Source: QWQI01 sp964608915 (GTDB taxonomy: Bacteria; Planctomycetota; Planctomycetia; Isosphaerales; Isosphaeraceae). Taken from it: a stretch of DNA of 64,000 bases. The stretch is taken from assembly GCA_964608915.1 (NCBI GenBank), contig CAZSQA010000008.1, positions 62,001 to 126,000 on the forward strand. The letters run 5' to 3'. Below, one piece after another: positions 42,877 through 51,296 of this stretch. Each line of letters opens with the position of its first letter. Positions within the stretch are counted from its first letter, which is position 1. The position numbers and the translations under genes are program-made. A model generated the notes under the pieces. The model was not told the DNA's origin. It saw only the letters and a list, made by a program, of their open reading frames with translations, and did no database searches.

Positions 42877-43404
42877 ATGGAAGTGGAAGTTCTGATCGAC
42901 AGCGAAACGATCCAGTCCCGCGTGGCCGAACTCGCTCAGACGATCGAGCGGGATTACGAAAACCGACCGCTCACGCTGATCGGAGTCATGACCGGCAGTA
43001 TGATGCTGCTGGCGGATCTGGCTCGGTCGATCCGCATCCCGGCCCGCATCGCGGTCATTCAGGCCGGTAGTTACAAAGGCGCGGTCACCGAGGCCGGCGC
43101 ACTCGTCATCAATGACACATTCCTGCCGGAAGTCGCGGGCCGCGACGTGATCATTCTCGACGATATCCTCGATACCGGGCACACGCTTTCGGCGCTCGTG
43201 GACCTGATCGCCCAGCGTGGCCCCGCGTCGGTCAAGACTCTTGTCCTGCTACGGAAAATCGGCCGGCAGGTCGTACCCTTCGATCCGGATTACGTCGGTT
43301 TCGAAATTCCGAACCGGTTCGTCATTGGGTACGGGCTCGATTATGACGACGATTATCGTCATTTGCCCCACGTCGCCGTTCTGCCGGATAGCTCACACGA
43401 CTGA
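42877..43404 (+). CDS. hpt: Hypoxanthine phosphoribosyltransferase
   Basis: The 175-residue enzyme salvages hypoxanthine (and often guanine) to the nucleotide using PRPP. The PRPP-binding motif is VIILDDILDTGHTLSAL (about 89-105), and the GSMMLLADL loop and FVIGYGLDYDDDYRHLP end match the family. ATG 42877 is chosen; an in-frame start at 42838 adds 13 unconserved residues. It is convergent with the molybdenum-hydroxylase operon, which may act on purines. Confidence 0.94.
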   Translation: MEVEVLIDSETIQSRVAELAQTIERDYENRPLTLIGVMTGSMMLLADLARSIRIPARIAVIQAGSYKGAVTEAGALVINDTFLPEVAGRDVIILDDILDTGHTLSALVDLIAQRGPASVKTLVLLRKIGRQVVPFDPDYVGFEIPNRFVIGYGLDYDDDYRHLPHVAVLPDSSHD

Positions 43405-43423
43405 CCCGTGGGGAACGGCCCCG

Positions 43424-43457
43424 CGAACCGCATCGCCACTCATGGTAATGCGGTTCG
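43424..43457. repeat. Inverted repeat after hpt
   Basis: CGAACCGCAT (43424-43433) and ATGCGGTTCG (43448-43457) are perfect complements around a 14-base loop, just after the hpt stop. A second short stem GTGGGG/CCCC lies directly before it. No T-run follows, so termination is uncertain. Another small stem ATCACG/CGTGAT is at 43576-43591. Confidence 0.75.
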
Positions 43458-43674
43458 TCGATCGAACTTCACTGCGTAATCCATATTTTTATAATCACAC
43501 ATGTTAATAGTATGATATGAATCATTGATTCCGGCTGACTGACTTCTGCCGCTCGAGGTGCTTCGACGTATGAGGATCACGGATTCGTGATTCCCGATGA
43601 GATCCGGCATGATGGCCGTCAAGCGAGCCGGAATGTAATCTCTTCAATTCAATTTCGAATGTCGACGACGGCGA

Positions 43675-44562
43675 TCATCGAATCTGGCCGCACTTTCCTT
43701 CCAGAAAGCTCAAAACCAGGTTCGTTGCGACTCGCATTCGGTATCCGGCCGTTGCGCGATGATCCGTAACGGGCCGAAGCGTCGAAATGAGCATGGCCGT
43801 CGTTGCCTCGCGCCGGGCGTCGTCCATAAGCCGGCCTTCCACGGCTTCCTCGACGGCTTTGGCCCGCATCGGCGTCGGGCCCATGCAGCCCAGCGCCAGC
43901 CTGACGCCATGCCAATTGTCTGACGTATCCTTCGTACCGACGGCGGCGAAATTCAACACGGCGATCGAATTGCTCGTCCTTGGCGCGATTTTTCGGAACA
44001 TCGTGGCGTTCGCGGCCCGGTCTCGCAACGGGATACGAACCGAAACGATCAGTTCGTCTGGTGCGAGCCGGTTGGTCTTATATCCTGTCCAGAACGCGTC
44101 TAGCGGCATGATCCGCAGCCGGTCGTGATTCGCCAGTTCGATTTCGGCCTCGAGTGCCAGCAGGACAGGTGCGATATCCGAAGCCGGCGAAGCGTTGGCG
44201 AGATTGCCCGCGATCGTCGCGCGACGTCGAATGGCCGGGCTGGCGAATTGAAGGCAGCTCTCTCGAACGATCGGATAGATCCCGGTCAATGCATCGCACG
44301 CGAGCAGGTCGGCGACTGTCGCCAGCGCGCCGATTTCGAATCCGTGTCCTGTCTGATGCACGAATCGCAGTTCCTGCCGCAGTTTCTGCAGGTTCAGCCA
44401 GGGAGTCGTCGGTTCGACTCCGTCCCTGTAGATCGGTACGAGAGCGTCCGTGCCGCCGGCAAGCGGCTTCCAGCCTTCGTTCGAATTGGCCGCCAGAAAT
44501 TCGAGAGCTGCCGCGAGATTCGCTGGCGAATGGACCCTGGCATCTGCGTAAGTTCGGCTCAT
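43675..44562 (-). CDS. Molybdenum hydroxylase FAD-binding subunit (CoxM/XdhB type)
   Basis: The 295-residue protein is the flavin subunit of a xanthine-dehydrogenase-family enzyme. It shows LAGGTDALVPIY near the N-terminus, RRRATIAGNLANASPASD (about 112-129) for FAD binding, and the C-terminal CO-dehydrogenase-flavoprotein domain. It is the last gene of a four-gene operon: its ATG at 44562 overlaps the stop of the 2Fe-2S gene by 4 bases. Confidence 0.92.
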   Translation of the reverse strand: MSRTYADARVHSPANLAAALEFLAANSNEGWKPLAGGTDALVPIYRDGVEPTTPWLNLQKLRQELRFVHQTGHGFEIGALATVADLLACDALTGIYPIVRESCLQFASPAIRRRATIAGNLANASPASDIAPVLLALEAEIELANHDRLRIMPLDAFWTGYKTNRLAPDELIVSVRIPLRDRAANATMFRKIAPRTSNSIAVLNFAAVGTKDTSDNWHGVRLALGCMGPTPMRAKAVEEAVEGRLMDDARREATTAMLISTLRPVTDHRATAGYRMRVATNLVLSFLEGKCGQIR

Positions 44563-45038
44563 GGTTCGGGCTTCTCCTTCAGCCAGGCGAGCGTCGCGCG
44601 TACGATCGCTTCATATCCCGTGCACCGGCAGAGATGACCGGCCAACAGGCCGCGAACTTCTTCCTCTGAAGGAAACCGGGTTCGAGAATCGTCGAAAAGG
44701 CTTCGAACAGTCATGACGATGCCCGGGATACAAGCGCCGCATTGCGATGCGTCGTGATCGACAAAGGCATCGTGGAGTGCCTTCAGGGCGTCGTCGTTCG
44801 AATCGGCCAGCCCTTCGAGCGTGACGATCCGGCTGCCGTCGACCTGGACGGCCGGGATGAGGCAGGCACTGACCGCTTCGCCGTCGACCCAGACGTTGCA
44901 TGCGCCACACTCCCCTTCGCCGCAGCCGATTTTGGCGGCGACGAGCCCCAAGTCGTCACGAAGAATATCGATCAGCCTCCTCAAAGGAGAAACATCGAGG
45001 CTTCGGACCTGGTCGTTGACGTCGAACTGAATCTTCAT
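44559..45038 (-). CDS. Molybdenum hydroxylase 2Fe-2S subunit (CoxS type)
   Basis: The 159-residue protein has two 2Fe-2S clusters: the plant-ferredoxin type with Cys39, Cys44, Cys47 and Cys59 (GCGEGECGAC), and the helical type with Cys100, Cys103, Cys137 and Cys139 (QCGAC, LCRCTGYE). It passes electrons from the molybdenum site to FAD. ATG 45038 overlaps the stop of the large subunit by 4 bases; a start at 45071 would add 11 residues. Confidence 0.95.
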   Translation of the reverse strand: MKIQFDVNDQVRSLDVSPLRRLIDILRDDLGLVAAKIGCGEGECGACNVWVDGEAVSACLIPAVQVDGSRIVTLEGLADSNDDALKALHDAFVDHDASQCGACIPGIVMTVRSLFDDSRTRFPSEEEVRGLLAGHLCRCTGYEAIVRATLAWLKEKPEP

Positions 45039-47284
45039 GACTCGTCCAGGCCTTGACCGCCAAGTATCCAATCCGGGCCGATCGGCAATCGGTGCGGCCG
45101 ACGCCCCATCGCCATCGCGACGGCATTTGCGATCGCGGGCCCGGGCCCTTCGATCGGCATTTCGCCCAATCCTTTCGGGTATCGGTAATGCTCAGACTCT
45201 TGATCATCGATAAAGTGCACGTGAATTTCCGGAACGTCCGCGGCGGACGGAATCGCATAATCCGAGAGACGTGCATTATGCATGCCACCCGATTCGTTCC
45301 AGGCCAGTCTTTCCGTCAGCGCCCAGCCGATTCCCTGAACGGCGCCGCCGATGACTTGATTCGTCGCCGGACGGTGACACACCACGGCACCGACATCGCA
45401 AATCATATGCACATCGACGACGCCGATTTCACCGGTCAGAGTGTCCACTTTGACCTCAGCCACACAGCAGCCAAGGGCATAAGCCGGATAGGCATTCGGC
45501 GGAGCCCATCGGTTCCCGTCCTCCATAGCGATCGCTTGAGTATGATCCGCTTCGAAGACCATCGATTCGCCGCTCGAAACGCAGCCGGCAATGGCGGCCT
45601 TGAGCGTCCGCGGGTCATAGATCGCATGCATTCCGGCTCGTTCCTCGACATGCATAAGCAGACGGCTGGCGGCTTCGCGGATCAACGAACCGACGATCGA
45701 CGCCGTGCGGGAAGCCACCGTCGGCCCCGAGTCGGGTACGACCGAAGTGTCCGGGTGATCGATCAGGATATCCGAATCCGCGAGGCCGATGGCCTCGGCC
45801 GCGATCATCCCGAGTGCCGTCAAAGTGCCCTGGCCGAATTCCGCCTGAGCCGTCAGAACACGTACCTGGCCTTCGGGCGTCGCTGCCAGCCGCACACGGC
45901 TGCGGACGGATCGCTCCCAGTAGGCATTCAGCCCCGTCCCGTGCATGAACATCGCCAGGCCGATACCACATTTTTCGAAGTCGCCGGGATCGGTCTGTCG
46001 TGCGATCGTTCGGCTTCTCGCTTCGATCTCGGCCCGGCGCTGTTCGAATCGGGATCGCCTCAATGCCTCGTGCAGGACAACCCCCGAATCCATTCCGTGC
46101 CCCAGAATCTGCCCGAACGGCATCGAATCGCCTGGCTTGAGAAAGTTTAATCGGCGCAGTTCGACCGGATCGAGGCCAAGCCTCTCAGCGCAGGCTTCGA
46201 CGTGCGTTTCCGTCGCGAAATGGACTTGCGGGCACCCGAATCCGCGAAAGCCGCCGTTCGGCGGATGATTCGTGGCCACGGCTCTGGCGAGAATCGAAAC
46301 GTGATCGCACCGGTATGGGCCGACGGCATGAAGTGCAGCCCTCGAGAGAACGAATGGGCTTAATGTGGCATACGCGCCGCCGTCGAGAATGATGTCCAGC
46401 TCCATCGCCACGAACTGCCCGGCCCTGTTGAGGCCGGTTTTGCGGCGAACCCAGGCAGGGTGGCGCTTGGTCGTCACGGCCATGTCTTCGCGTCGATCAT
46501 AAATCATCCGCACGGGCCGGCCGCATTTGCGGGCCAGCAAAGCCACATGGCCGGCGAGCATCGTGGGGAAGTCTTCCTTGCCTCCGAAGCCGCCGCCTGT
46601 CTGCATGGCGATCACACGCACATCGGCTTCGGGAATTCTCAGCACGCGAGCGACACCGGCCACGAGATAATAGGGGCATTGCATGGATCCTTCGATCCGA
46701 ACGCCGTTACCCACAGGGGTGGCACGCATGCCCTGGGTTTCGAGATAGGAGTGCTCCTGGGCCGGGGTGAAGTGGTTCGTCTCGACGACGACATCGCAAC
46801 TTGCGAACTGCTCGGCCGCCTGGCCCCTGTGGATCGGAATCTCAAGAAACAGGTTGTCTTTGCCATAAATGAGAGTTTCGCGTTTGAGACTTTCGAAAGG
46901 GTCGAGCACGGCCGGCAGCGGCTCGACGACCGGTTCGACGGCACGCAGCGCTTTGTGCAGCATTTCACCGTTCGGGGCGGCGATCAGGGCCAGGGGCTCG
47001 CCCCAGTGGCGGATCGTTCCGTCGCAAAGGCTTGGCTGATCTTCTTCATGGCAGACGACGACGTTTTTGCCCGGAATATCCGCGGCGGTGACGACGACCA
47101 CCTGGGACCAGTCGAATTCGGGATCGAATCGGAGACTTTTCAGACGTCCGTGCGCGATCCTCGAACGGACGGTTCCGCCGTACCAGTCGCCCTGGGCCGG
47201 CAAGTCGTCGATGAACGGCTCGGTGCCGAAGAACAACTTCGAAGCATTGCGCCGGGGCGGTTCGTTTCGATCGGCTTGCGTCAC
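45035..47284 (-). CDS. Molybdenum hydroxylase large subunit (xanthine dehydrogenase family)
   Basis: The 749-residue protein binds molybdopterin. Visible features are QTGGGFGGKED, GGFRGFGCPQ, GEFGQGT-like EFGQGTLTALG and the catalytic Glu708 in KGLGEMPIEGP. This family hydroxylates purines, aldehydes or aromatic rings. Neighbouring hpt makes a purine substrate attractive, but the specificity-deciding residues cannot be read with certainty. No XdhC insertion chaperone is visible. The ATG overlaps the stop of the upstream gene by 4 bases. Confidence 0.93.
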   Translation of the reverse strand: MTQADRNEPPRRNASKLFFGTEPFIDDLPAQGDWYGGTVRSRIAHGRLKSLRFDPEFDWSQVVVVTAADIPGKNVVVCHEEDQPSLCDGTIRHWGEPLALIAAPNGEMLHKALRAVEPVVEPLPAVLDPFESLKRETLIYGKDNLFLEIPIHRGQAAEQFASCDVVVETNHFTPAQEHSYLETQGMRATPVGNGVRIEGSMQCPYYLVAGVARVLRIPEADVRVIAMQTGGGFGGKEDFPTMLAGHVALLARKCGRPVRMIYDRREDMAVTTKRHPAWVRRKTGLNRAGQFVAMELDIILDGGAYATLSPFVLSRAALHAVGPYRCDHVSILARAVATNHPPNGGFRGFGCPQVHFATETHVEACAERLGLDPVELRRLNFLKPGDSMPFGQILGHGMDSGVVLHEALRRSRFEQRRAEIEARSRTIARQTDPGDFEKCGIGLAMFMHGTGLNAYWERSVRSRVRLAATPEGQVRVLTAQAEFGQGTLTALGMIAAEAIGLADSDILIDHPDTSVVPDSGPTVASRTASIVGSLIREAASRLLMHVEERAGMHAIYDPRTLKAAIAGCVSSGESMVFEADHTQAIAMEDGNRWAPPNAYPAYALGCCVAEVKVDTLTGEIGVVDVHMICDVGAVVCHRPATNQVIGGAVQGIGWALTERLAWNESGGMHNARLSDYAIPSAADVPEIHVHFIDDQESEHYRYPKGLGEMPIEGPGPAIANAVAMAMGRRPHRLPIGPDWILGGQGLDES

Positions 47285-48006
47285 GGAAAGTTCTCCGCAT
47301 CGGTGGCGGATTCGCCAGCCGGCAACGGTCCGAGCATCTCCATGAGAAATCGGCGCAGAGCCTCGACCCCCGTGCCGGGATTCTCGACTTCCAGTTTCAG
47401 TCGATCCATGTCGCCGGCCGCGGAAAGCGCTTGCTTACGAACTTCGGTCGAGAGTGAATTGTCCGAGAGGATCCGGTGCCTCCATCGCGCTGCTTCCTGT
47501 GCGATGCGGTCTGCCGCTGGCAGCCAGGCCTGGGCGATATGGTCGGCGGCGGCTGCCGCGAGCGCTGGGGCGACATTGCCTGAGTGCACCGCGACTTGCA
47601 GGTAATCGCCAGTGCGGATGGCACCCAGATGTGCGTTCGGGCCTTCGTTTCGGTCAGGTTCGGACGTCGCCGAAGCGGCCCAGAGGCCGCGGGCGAGGGC
47701 TTCCGCGACGACTCGTGCGTTCACGGCCCGGGTCGCGCAGGCGAGGACAAGGTCAGGCCGGCCGTGGGACAGTTCCAGTTCGTCGAAGATGTCCGGAGAA
47801 TAAGGCTCAGCCTTGAGATCCAGGCCTTCGCGGATCAGCTCGCCCCATTCCGAACCCTGAATGGCTGGCACAGGATCGATGCCGATGACCGTCGCGCCGG
47901 CTCGCTGAAACGTCAGTGCCCTGCGCTGCCCGACCGCACCCATCCCCACGACGAGAACGTGACGTCCATGCCAGTTCAGCCAAAGGGGCACCAGGTTCGA
48001 AGGCAT
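47281..48006 (-). CDS. Precorrin-2 dehydrogenase / sirohaem-synthase N-terminal-like protein
   Basis: The 241-residue protein starts with PLWLNWHGRHVLVVGMGAVGQRRALTFQRAGATVIGIDP, the NAD-binding Rossmann start of Met8p/CysG-N proteins, followed by LVLACATRAVNARVVAEAL and the VAVHSGNVAPALAAAAADHI segment. In sirohaem synthesis such proteins oxidise precorrin-2. No methyltransferase (cobA/CysG-C) or hem genes follow; instead it leads the molybdenum-hydroxylase operon through a 4-base overlap. Its role here is therefore open. Confidence 0.82.
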   Translation of the reverse strand: MPSNLVPLWLNWHGRHVLVVGMGAVGQRRALTFQRAGATVIGIDPVPAIQGSEWGELIREGLDLKAEPYSPDIFDELELSHGRPDLVLACATRAVNARVVAEALARGLWAASATSEPDRNEGPNAHLGAIRTGDYLQVAVHSGNVAPALAAAAADHIAQAWLPAADRIAQEAARWRHRILSDNSLSTEVRKQALSAAGDMDRLKLEVENPGTGVEALRRFLMEMLGPLPAGESATDAENFP

Positions 48007-48270
48007 TCGATTCGTCTCGAAATTGCGGAATTCGCGACAGGGGGTCTACGAAGTGTCCCTGGAAGTTGCGTTTTGAATCAGGTGCGAGTGTGAAGATGGG
48101 AGGTTTGTTCGGATTCTCCGAATTTTGTAGAAAATGACTCCAGATTCGGAAATCCGGTTGCCGATTTTAATGATGAAGGAAGAAGAATTCCAGCCGCAAG
48201 GCGGATGTGCCGGGGGGCCAGCCGCTTATAAAACTGGGGCGGGATTTCTGAAAAGGGGGAAGGATTCGTC

Positions 48271-50979
48271 ATGAAAAGCCCGAATCGCGAGACTTCGCTG
48301 AATCGTAACCGTTCGATTTCTCATCGCCAGCCGCGCAAGGCCGCTGTTTCGATCGAGACGTTCGAACGCAGGGAATTGATGGCCGCTCCGGCGATGGACG
48401 CGCTTTCGCAACTGAGCGTCCCTGGCGGCAAGAGCCTGATCGTGCCTCTGACCAGCACGACGAGCGACGCGACCGCCGTCAGCTATTCGGTGACCAGCGA
48501 CAATGACGCCGTCAAGACGTCGGTGATCAGCGGCGGCACGTTCGTGAAGATGACCGTCGCCGGCTATGGTCAGCTCACTTTCAAGCTTTTCGACGATCTC
48601 GCTCCGGAAACCGTCAGCAAGATCAGCACTTTGGTTCAACAGGGCTTCTATAACGGCCTGACGTTCCATCGCGTCATCAAGAATTTCATGGTTCAGGGTG
48701 GCGACCCGAACGGCAACGGCACGGGCGGCCCCGGGTTCACTTTCTCTGACGAGTTCGACCCGAAAGCCATGTTCACGGGTGTCGGCCAGTTGGCGATGGC
48801 CAACACGGGCAAGGACTCGAACGGATCTCAGTTCTTCATCACGAGCACGCCGCAGCGGGGCCTGGATTTCAATCACACGATCTTCGGCCAACTGGTTCGC
48901 GGGTTCGACGTTCTGGACAAGATCCAGTCCGTAGCCACGACGAATGCCGACCTCCCGCTGACGCCGGTCGTGATCACGAAGGCCGAAGTCGTCACGGACA
49001 ATTCGGACGCCGTTCTGGTGATCCAGCCGCCGGCCGGAAACTATACGTCCCAGGTCGTTATTACGGCGACCGCCTCTGATGGCTCGAAGACTCAGCAGGC
49101 CGTGCCGATCGTCGTCACTCCGGATGCGACCAACAGCCCGCCGATCCTCGGCCCTGTGAAGGATCTGGCCACTCGCGTCGGCACGCCGATCAGCTTCAAC
49201 ATGACTGCGACCGACCTGGAGAACGACCCGCTGGATTCGACCGTCGTCGCGGTGACGAACGCCGACAAAGTCGATATCAAGGTGGAAGGTGCTGTCGTCA
49301 CCATCACGCCGAAGGCTGATTTTACAGGTGTCGTGCAACTGGCAGCTGGTGTCCGGCAAGTGGGTGCGACGGCTCGCGGATCGACGGCCGATGCCTGGGA
49401 CAAGCAGAACTTCCGCCTGATCGTGAATCCGCCGCCGATCGCCATGACGAGCGTGACGCAGACGGTCATGGAAGGTCAGGCCACGGGCGACCGTGTCGTG
49501 GGATCGTTCACCGACGCCGAAAATACGGCGAATTCGCCGGACGTCTACGTCGCGACGATCGACTGGGGCGACGGTACGACTTCCGCGGGTAAAGTCCGTG
49601 CCCGGCTGGGCGGCGGTTTCGAAATCGTCGGCAGCCACACCTTCCTGAACGAAGGGACATATTCGACGAAGGCGTTCGTGGGTGATTACGCCACCGAACT
49701 GACCCCCGAAAACGTCAAGGGTCAGGTGACGTCTCAATACAACGTGGCAGACGCTCCTCTGGCGGCTCGCGGAACGACTCCTGCGGGTGTCGTCGCCGGC
49801 CAGTCCTGGACCGGTATCGTCGCGACTTTCACCGACACGAATCCGAATTCTCCTGTCGGCGACTACACCGCCCTGATCCGCTGGGGCGACGGCGCGATCG
49901 AACACGCGACGCAGATCGTCAAGAACGCCTCAGGCACGATCGAAGTCTATGGCCAGCATACCTATGCCAAGGCCGGCCGACGTAATGCGATGGTCCTGAT
50001 CCGCGACAAGGGCACTTCCGCCACGACCGCGACGACCCCGATTCAAATCAGTGCTCCTGGCGGGATTACGCCTCAGCCCTCGCCCGTCGATCCGGTCACT
50101 CCGGCACCCACGGAGCCGGCACCGACTTTGCCGCCGGAACCGACGGCACCCCCGACGACGGATGGTGACCTCGCCGCTCAGTCGGCCGGGCGACTGGCCG
50201 CCGTGGCGGATACGGGTGTCTCGAGCAAAGACAGCATCACCCGAAACGTCAAGCCGCTTTTCGAGGGTCAGACCGCTCCCGGTGCGAGCGTCAAGCTCAT
50301 CGCTCAAAGGATCGACCAGGCCGGAAGTGCGGCGATCGAGCTGGGCACCGCGACGGCTGGCGAAGACGGCCGCTGGTTCGTCACGGTCAGTAATGCACTT
50401 GCGGACGGCCGCTACAGCGTATCGATGGCTGTGACTCGCGGCTCGGAAACCATCACGAAACAGCTGATGGGCACGGAAACCGGCAGCGGCTCGCCACTGG
50501 TGATCGACACCGTCGGCCCGATCGTGACGCAAATCGGCTACAACCAGTTCAGTGGTCAGGTACGGATCAACGCCGCGGATTCTGGCTCGGGTCTTGCCGA
50601 GTCGTACTGGACGAGCCCGCTGAACTATCGCATCGTGAGCATGTCCGGCCGCCAGATGGGACAAAGCATCAGTGCCGGCAAGTTACGGAACGTCGCTTCG
50701 ACCGGTACTGCGGAGGGCACTTACAACATGGTGCTCGACCGCAAGGCCGGCCCGAGATCCCGCAAGGTTCGTGTTACGATCGACAGGGAAAGCCTGACGG
50801 ATGTGGCCGGGAACCCGACCCAGACTCAGGCGGTGCACGACCTGACATCGTCGCGGATCGTCGGCCAGTTGCCCAAGGGGCTGGCTTATACGGTCCAGAC
50901 GAGCCGAAACGACACATCGCTCGCGAACCGGATCGTCAACATGATCCTGCCGACCGGGCTGAGGCTGCCCCGATTCTGA
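48271..50979 (+). CDS. Secreted multidomain cyclophilin-type peptidyl-prolyl isomerase
   Basis: The 902-residue protein has an N-terminal basic region and ETFERRELMA (residues 29-38), resembling the planctomycete LEPR-XLL export signature. A cyclophilin domain follows (about 95-240; FHRVI 132-136, GSQFFIT 185-191). Then come an Ig/cadherin-like domain (about 285-370), two PKD-like domains with DWGDGT (near 428) and RWGDG (near 533), a Pro/Thr linker (about 595-630) and a bacterial Ig-like domain (about 645-735). It is probably exported. A strong GGGGAAGGA precedes the ATG. The far C-terminus has no domain I recognise. Confidence 0.88.
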   Translation: MKSPNRETSLNRNRSISHRQPRKAAVSIETFERRELMAAPAMDALSQLSVPGGKSLIVPLTSTTSDATAVSYSVTSDNDAVKTSVISGGTFVKMTVAGYGQLTFKLFDDLAPETVSKISTLVQQGFYNGLTFHRVIKNFMVQGGDPNGNGTGGPGFTFSDEFDPKAMFTGVGQLAMANTGKDSNGSQFFITSTPQRGLDFNHTIFGQLVRGFDVLDKIQSVATTNADLPLTPVVITKAEVVTDNSDAVLVIQPPAGNYTSQVVITATASDGSKTQQAVPIVVTPDATNSPPILGPVKDLATRVGTPISFNMTATDLENDPLDSTVVAVTNADKVDIKVEGAVVTITPKADFTGVVQLAAGVRQVGATARGSTADAWDKQNFRLIVNPPPIAMTSVTQTVMEGQATGDRVVGSFTDAENTANSPDVYVATIDWGDGTTSAGKVRARLGGGFEIVGSHTFLNEGTYSTKAFVGDYATELTPENVKGQVTSQYNVADAPLAARGTTPAGVVAGQSWTGIVATFTDTNPNSPVGDYTALIRWGDGAIEHATQIVKNASGTIEVYGQHTYAKAGRRNAMVLIRDKGTSATTATTPIQISAPGGITPQPSPVDPVTPAPTEPAPTLPPEPTAPPTTDGDLAAQSAGRLAAVADTGVSSKDSITRNVKPLFEGQTAPGASVKLIAQRIDQAGSAAIELGTATAGEDGRWFVTVSNALADGRYSVSMAVTRGSETITKQLMGTETGSGSPLVIDTVGPIVTQIGYNQFSGQVRINAADSGSGLAESYWTSPLNYRIVSMSGRQMGQSISAGKLRNVASTGTAEGTYNMVLDRKAGPRSRKVRVTIDRESLTDVAGNPTQTQAVHDLTSSRIVGQLPKGLAYTVQTSRNDTSLANRIVNMILPTGLRLPRF

Positions 50980-51296
50980 TCGGCCAGCCGGCAACGAAGC
51001 AATCGAATCGGACGTGTGCCGGCGAATCTTCGGCGTCACGCGTCTCTCCCCCCTCCGCACGGAGCATCCCCCCATGCTTCGTGCGTTTTCGTATCCAGAA
51101 TCCGCCGGACTTGGCCTGTTCGAAGCCCCCGGGTTCACGGAAGATGAGTTTCCCCAGACGGTCTCGCGGTTCGATCCTCTCGCAACTTCACTCGTGAGCG
51201 TCGGCAACGAAGCGATCATCGCAAGGGACCGGATTTCAGATGCGAACCGCATTCGGTCGAAACCAAGTGTATTCTGACAAGAAGGAGCTTCGGATC
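50980..51296 (+). other. Intergenic region of about 320 bases
   Basis: No gene or terminator is convincing here. A frame at 51014-51277 (+) has no domain. The AAGGAG at 51282-51287 is the ribosome-binding site of the radical SAM gene. Confidence 0.6.
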
